A DNA stretch of 16,346 nucleotides, taken from the NCBI GenBank assembly GCA_017382915.1, contig JAFNZJ010000080.1, positions 1 to 16,346 on the forward strand, read 5' to 3'. Made by a program: the position numbers and the translations under genes. The DNA is from Clostridia bacterium. GTDB lineage: Bacteria > Bacillota > Clostridia > Oscillospirales > Acutalibacteraceae. Of the stretch, positions 14,095-16,346 are shown in pieces (within the stretch, counting starts at the first letter, position 1; each line of letters begins with the position of its first letter). The notes beneath the pieces are model-generated. The model did no database searches. It was not told where the DNA came from and saw nothing but the letters and a program-made list of their open reading frames with translations.

Positions 14095-14601
14095 CTAATT
14101 TTTAATGTTAGGATTGCTTGAAAGAATTTTTTCTTTACATTCTTCCCAAGTACAATCTACAAACTTTGATTTATATAATCTAATAACGGCCTTAGCCTGT
14201 AGTTTCAAATAAATTCTTTCATCTTTTTCAACTATATCCAAAATGTCAGAATAGTTATATTTGGTTTCTGTTTTTTCTTCTTTAATAATAATCTCATCAT
14301 CTGCAAAGCTAATTGTTCGTACCCAAGAATTTTTACCATAAGTTTGAGCAAATCTTTTGTACTGTTGTTTCGCAATCATTATATTCCAAAGAAAAGCACG
14401 ATAAAAACTAAATAATGCAATTAATATGAAATAAAAAGCGTTAGTATACATATTTGCCACAATGGATAATATTGCAAAAACTAATGAGCCAACCAATAAA
14501 ATACACCATACAATATAAAGCGCTAACCGTATCCCGCTATGATGACTTTCGTTGGTCCATTTTTTCAAAAGTGGCCAATCAATTATGTATTCATTTCTCA
14601 T
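14095..14601 (-). CDS. YcxB-like membrane protein
   Basis: This 168-residue protein has two membrane segments (about 27-48 and 52-75: YIVWCILLVGSLVFAILSIV and FYFILIALFSFYRAFLW). A cytoplasmic C-terminal domain reads SWVRTISFADDEIIIKEEKT, YNYSDILDIVEKDERIYLKL and LYKSKFVDCTWEECKEKIL. This order (two TM helices, then a beta-rich domain ending in a W-x-E-x-x-x-x-I helix) is that of the YcxB-like family, whose function is unknown. The start is ATG at 14601, with AAGGAG 8 bases upstream. It is expressed from its own promoter, and no partner gene is adjacent on the same transcript. AT-rich, like its neighbours to the right. Confidence 0.8.
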   Translation of the reverse strand: MRNEYIIDWPLLKKWTNESHHSGIRLALYIVWCILLVGSLVFAILSIVANMYTNAFYFILIALFSFYRAFLWNIMIAKQQYKRFAQTYGKNSWVRTISFADDEIIIKEEKTETKYNYSDILDIVEKDERIYLKLQAKAVIRLYKSKFVDCTWEECKEKILSSNPNIKN

Positions 14602-14621
14602 AAAACCAACTCCTTTTCTTT

Positions 14622-14650
14622 ATTATAACACCAAAGCCAAAAAGCTGCAA
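14622..14650 (-). promoter_or_regulatory. Promoter of the YcxB-like gene
   Basis: TTGCAG (14650-14645), 17-base spacer and TATAAT (14627-14622) on the minus strand, with TGT before the -10 (extended -10). The -35 box lies 5 bp from the first unit of hairpin-array copy A. Confidence 0.82.
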
Positions 14651-14655
14651 GTATA

Positions 14656-14863
14656 AGTGATATTCTGTGCGTCGCACAGAGTGATATTTTCACTTCGTGA
14701 AAGTGATATTAAAACCTTGAGGTTTCAGTGATATTATATTCGCCTCTTAACTGCCCAAAGGGCAGTATCACTCGGATTTAGCCGAATATCACTGCGAAGC
14801 AATATAACTCGCCGAAGGCGAATATAACTAAAAAACTCTTGTTCTTTCGAACAAGAGTTTTTT
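14656..14863. repeat. Tandem-hairpin array element, copy A
   Basis: Four direct units AGTGATATT start at 14656, 14680, 14702 and 14727. Four units of inverted sense follow: AGTATCACT at 14764, AATATCACT at 14785, AATATAACT at 14801 and 14821. Each gap is a small hairpin: CTGTGC-GTC-GCACAG, TTCAC-TTC-GTGAA, AAACC-TTGA-GGTTT, ACTGCCC-AAA-GGGCAGT, CGG-ATTTAG-CCG, GC-GAA-GC and CGCC-GAA-GGCG. The element closes with the 15-bp hairpin at 14830-14863. Copy B at 15794-16002 has the same order and length. No open reading frame of interest lies within it. I do not recognise it as a characterised class. Confidence 0.9.
14830..14863. terminator. Terminator-like hairpin closing array copy A
   Basis: AAAAAACTCTTGTTC (14830-14844) and GAACAAGAGTTTTTT (14849-14863) form a perfect 15-bp stem with loop TTTC and six T on either strand. 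It lies 54 bp after the stop of the XRE-solenoid gene on the minus strand and can serve as its terminator. The identical hairpin is at 15969-16002. Confidence 0.88.
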
Positions 14864-14917
14864 CTGGGAGTTTTGAACTTAATGGCACGAATAAAATATG
14901 CATAAAAAACTAAATTT

Positions 14918-15703
14918 TTATCCAATTGGTTTAACCTTTATAATTTTTCTACCGTTACACAAAACTTCTCTCATAATGGTATCATCAGGAAAAGGAAGTT
15001 CAGTACAAAGGTCGAAATGATTTCCTTCTTTAACTGTGACATCACCCTCAACTTTTTCACATTTGAGCGAATTGCAAATAACATTTCCTTTTATTTTTTC
15101 TGCTTCAACATATCCGGTTACTTTTACTGTTCCACCACAATTTATATTACCTGTAAAATTACCGCCGCAAATAATATCCGCACCACCATTACAATCGCCT
15201 GATAAATGTCCACCAACTGTAATTTCATCACCAGCATTGCATGCACCGTTTAAATGTCCACCAATTACTACTTCGTCACCCGCATTACAACCACCGAATA
15301 CCGAACCATTAATTGTAATGCTACACTCACTTTGTACACTTTTAGCATCACCAATAACTTCAAATGTAAATTTCTCTGTTAATTCATCCGTTACTTGCAA
15401 AATTTTTCTTCCAAGGCATACAACACCACGAATGACATTATCGTCATACCAAGGGAATTCAGAACAATGGTCATAATGAATCTCTGATTTTACCTCTCTA
15501 GAAAAGAGTTCATCAACATGGCATCCGAACAAATCCGCCATAGTAGGTAAAAATGATATGTCAGGGGCGGTTTTTGCGTTTTCCCATTTTGAAACTGCTT
15601 GAAAAGTTACACCCAACTCTTTTGCAAGCTCCTCTTGTGTTAATCCGCACTTCTTGCGGTATTTTTGTATATTAGCCGCTAAAACAATGTTTGTGTTATC
15701 CAT
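14918..15703 (-). CDS. XRE regulator fused to a bactofilin-like beta-solenoid
   Basis: The 261-residue protein has a helix-turn-helix at about 7-62 (IQKYRKKCGLTQEELAKELG, then FQAVSKWENAKTAPD). Next comes a segment HYDHCSEFPWYDDNVIRGVV-CLGRKILQV, and then a beta-solenoid with a 16-residue period: NGACNAGDEITVGGHL, SGDCNGGADIICGGNF, TGNINCGGTVKVTGYV. A second copy of the flanking segment, HFDLCTELPFPDDTIMREVL-CNGRKIIKV, closes the protein. So two homologous modules bracket the solenoid. Comparable HTH proteins with Gly/Cys-rich repeats occur in Clostridia, as I recall; the ligand or polymerisation role is unknown. The start is ATG at 15703, with AAAGGAG 8 bases upstream; the longer frame to 15817 would run through the promoter. 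AT-rich and monocistronic. Confidence 0.85.
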   Translation of the reverse strand: MDNTNIVLAANIQKYRKKCGLTQEELAKELGVTFQAVSKWENAKTAPDISFLPTMADLFGCHVDELFSREVKSEIHYDHCSEFPWYDDNVIRGVVCLGRKILQVTDELTEKFTFEVIGDAKSVQSECSITINGSVFGGCNAGDEVVIGGHLNGACNAGDEITVGGHLSGDCNGGADIICGGNFTGNINCGGTVKVTGYVEAEKIKGNVICNSLKCEKVEGDVTVKEGNHFDLCTELPFPDDTIMREVLCNGRKIIKVKPIG

Positions 15704-15727
15704 CAAATCATCTCCTTTGCTGATATA

Positions 15728-15756
15728 ATTATAACAGATAACGCAAAGGCAGACAA
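15728..15756 (-). promoter_or_regulatory. Promoter of the XRE-solenoid gene
   Basis: TTGTCT (15756-15751), 17-base spacer and TATAAT (15733-15728) on the minus strand. The spacer end reads TTATCTGT, the same 8 bases as a half-site of the palindrome in the zinc-ribbon promoter. TATAATTATA is a 10-bp palindrome over the -10. Confidence 0.8.
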
Positions 15757-15793
15757 TAAAATAAAAGTTGATATTTTTCAACCTGAGGTTGAA

Positions 15794-16002
15794 AGTGATA
15801 TTCTGTGCTCTGCACATAGTGATATTTTCACTTCGTTAAAGTGATATTGAAACCTACGGTTTCAGTGATATTATATTCGCCTCCAAAACTCGCGAAGCGA
15901 ATATCACTTGGACGAAGTCCAAATATCACTGCGGAGCAATATAACTCGCCGAAAGGCGAATATAACTGAAAAAACTCTTGTTCTTTCGAACAAGAGTTTT
16001 TT
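15794..16002. repeat. Tandem-hairpin array element, copy B
   Basis: AGTGATATT units start at 15794, 15818, 15840 and 15864. AATATCACT follows at 15900 and 15922, and AATATAACT at 15938 and 15959. The hairpins between are TGTGC-TCT-GCACA, TTCAC-TTCG-TTAA (weakened), GAAACC-TAC-GGTTTC, TCGC-GAA-GCGA, TTGGAC-GAA-GTCCAA, GC-GGA-GC and CGCC-GAAA-GGCG. A further unit-like AGTTGATATT (15766-15775) plus hairpin TTCAACC-TGA-GGTTGAA extends the array on its left. It is closed by the hairpin at 15969-16002, identical to that of copy A. Confidence 0.9.
15969..16002. terminator. Terminator-like hairpin closing array copy B
   Basis: AAAAAACTCTTGTTC (15969-15983) with GAACAAGAGTTTTTT (15988-16002), loop TTTC, six T on either strand. 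It would end the transcript from the promoter at 16082-16110. Confidence 0.88.
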
Positions 16003-16003
16003 C

Positions 16004-16048
16004 TGTCTCTCCTGTTCGAAAAAGAACTGGTCAGAAACCCTTGATTTT
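16004..16048 (-). repeat. 45-nt repeated block, copy 2
   Basis: It pairs with 13388-13432 (36 of 45 positions identical, no gaps). Conserved minus-strand core CCAGTTCTTTTTCG, then ACA and GACA spaced identically. It lies inside the possible small RNA, directly before the closing hairpin of copy B. Confidence 0.75.
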
Positions 16049-16081
16049 ACTGGGTTTTGCCCAGTTTTTCTTTACAAATTA

Positions 16082-16110
16082 ATTATACCATAAAAAATAA
16101 CTTTCCGCAA
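16082..16110 (-). promoter_or_regulatory. Promoter overlapping the recombinase terminator
   Basis: TTGCGG (16110-16105), 17-base spacer and TATAAT (16087-16082), with TGG before the -10 (extended -10). The -35 and spacer are made of the 3' arm and T-tract of the preceding terminator. Confidence 0.65.
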
Positions 16111-16133
16111 TAAAAAAATGCAGAAAGTTATTT
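16092..16133 (-). terminator. Terminator of the recombinase gene
   Basis: On the minus strand AAATAACTTTCTGCA (16133-16119) pairs with TGCGGAAAGTTATTT (16109-16095), 15 bp with one G-U, around a 9-base loop. The T-tract is at 16097-16092. It lies 24 bp after the stop codon at 16157. Confidence 0.85.
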
Positions 16134-16156
16134 CATTTTATGTTACTTTTTTAAAT

Positions 16157-16346
16157 TTATGCCGACTCTTCCTCAGGCGGAAACAGAGGCTCGACGATCT
16201 CTGCCCCACCTTTTATAAATATTCGCAAATTTAAATCCTTTGTCACCTGAATCGAATTAACAATTCGGTGAATAATGGCATCATCAAATTCCGTCATTAC
16301 CGGTTTTAACTGCTTGGTGTAATTTTCAATTCGTTCAAGTTCTTCC
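16157..16346 (-). CDS. C-terminal tail of a probable large serine recombinase
   Basis: Reading the minus strand from 16345 gives 62 residues and a TAA stop at 16159-16157. They include ELERIENYTKQLKPVMTEFD, DAIIHRIVNSIQVTKDLNLR and IFIKGGAEIVEPLFPPEEES. The pattern (coiled-coil end, FDDAIIHRIVNSI, then a short beta strand with a KGG turn) is that of the C-terminal end of large serine recombinases, the site-specific integrases/resolvases of Firmicutes mobile elements. The catalytic domain and the start are outside the window, so activity cannot be judged. A clear terminator follows. It suggests that a mobile element borders or includes the AT-rich genes to its left (inference). Confidence 0.7.
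   Translation of the reverse strand, partial: EELERIENYTKQLKPVMTEFDDAIIHRIVNSIQVTKDLNLRIFIKGGAEIVEPLFPPEEESA

Larger units (their letters stand above)
15969..16075 (-). ncRNA. Possible small structured RNA of about 107 nt
   Basis: A promoter (16082-16110) and an intrinsic terminator (15969-15983, T-tract at the left end) bracket about 107 nt with no coding frame. The start would carry hairpin ACTGGG-CAAAA-CCCAGT (16065-16049), then the 45-nt repeated block and the AGGAGAG stretch before the terminator. CCAGTTCTTTTT can pair alternatively with the first AAAAACTGG. No known RNA family is recognised. The alternative is that these are only stacked regulatory repeats. Confidence 0.35.

Noticed and set aside
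15036..15476. 146-residue Pro/Thr-rich plus-strand frame
   Set aside because: It is the shadow of the repetitive beta-solenoid gene; its repeats mirror that gene's 16-residue period.
14656..16002. CRISPR-like array of short repeats with variable spacers
   Set aside because: The repeat is only 9 nt, the spacers are self-complementary hairpins of 7-17 nt, orientation of the units flips midway, and no cas gene is visible.
15908..16093. 61-residue plus-strand frame across array copy B
   Set aside because: It runs through hairpin repeats and terminators and has no ribosome site; not a gene.

Overview
The window looks like chromosomal DNA of a Gram-positive anaerobe of the Clostridia, most like the gut Oscillospiraceae/Ruminococcaceae. 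The signs are: a GlgC plus GlgD pair of ADP-glucose pyrophosphorylase subunits; a PurF of the type starting MGGFFG; extended Shine-Dalgarno sequences; frequent TTG starts; consensus sigma-A promoters; and a ZTP riboswitch on a purine operon. I cannot name a species.

Left part (1-3700, minus strand). A de novo purine operon is read purE, purF, purM and leaves the window inside purM. It starts from a consensus promoter (2726-2754), followed by a ZTP riboswitch whose conserved 3' sequence overlaps an intrinsic terminator. A purine nucleoside phosphorylase gene (deoD) upstream has its own promoter and terminator.

Middle part (3700-10740, plus strand). A glycogen synthesis operon glgB-glgC-glgD-glgA is driven by one strong promoter (3814-3842) and closed by a perfect 15-bp terminator. 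GlgC/GlgD make ADP-glucose, GlgA polymerises it and GlgB branches the product. An AEC-family membrane transporter follows as a separate unit.

Right part (10741-16346). Here small genes alternate with structured intergenic DNA. A membrane-anchored zinc-ribbon protein and a 67-residue XRE regulator are divergent; a 17-bp perfect palindrome lies inside the zinc-ribbon promoter. A HAD phosphatase plus aldose-epimerase operon follows. Then come three AT-richer minus-strand genes: a signal-anchored protein, a YcxB-like membrane protein and an XRE regulator fused to a beta-solenoid. The window ends in the C-terminal tail of what looks like a large serine recombinase.

The most unusual feature is the intergenic DNA of 13.2-16.1 kb. 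Two copies (about 208 bp each) of a modular element consist of four AGTGATATT units and four inverted AATATCACT/AATATAACT units. Each gap holds a different small hairpin, and each copy ends in the same 15-bp terminator-like hairpin. Two simpler inverted repeats sit next to two promoters that are homologous to each other. All four of these elements lie within about 11 bp of the -35 box of the next minus-strand gene. A 45-nt block is also duplicated 2.6 kb apart, once inside a possible small RNA. I do not recognise these elements as a characterised system.
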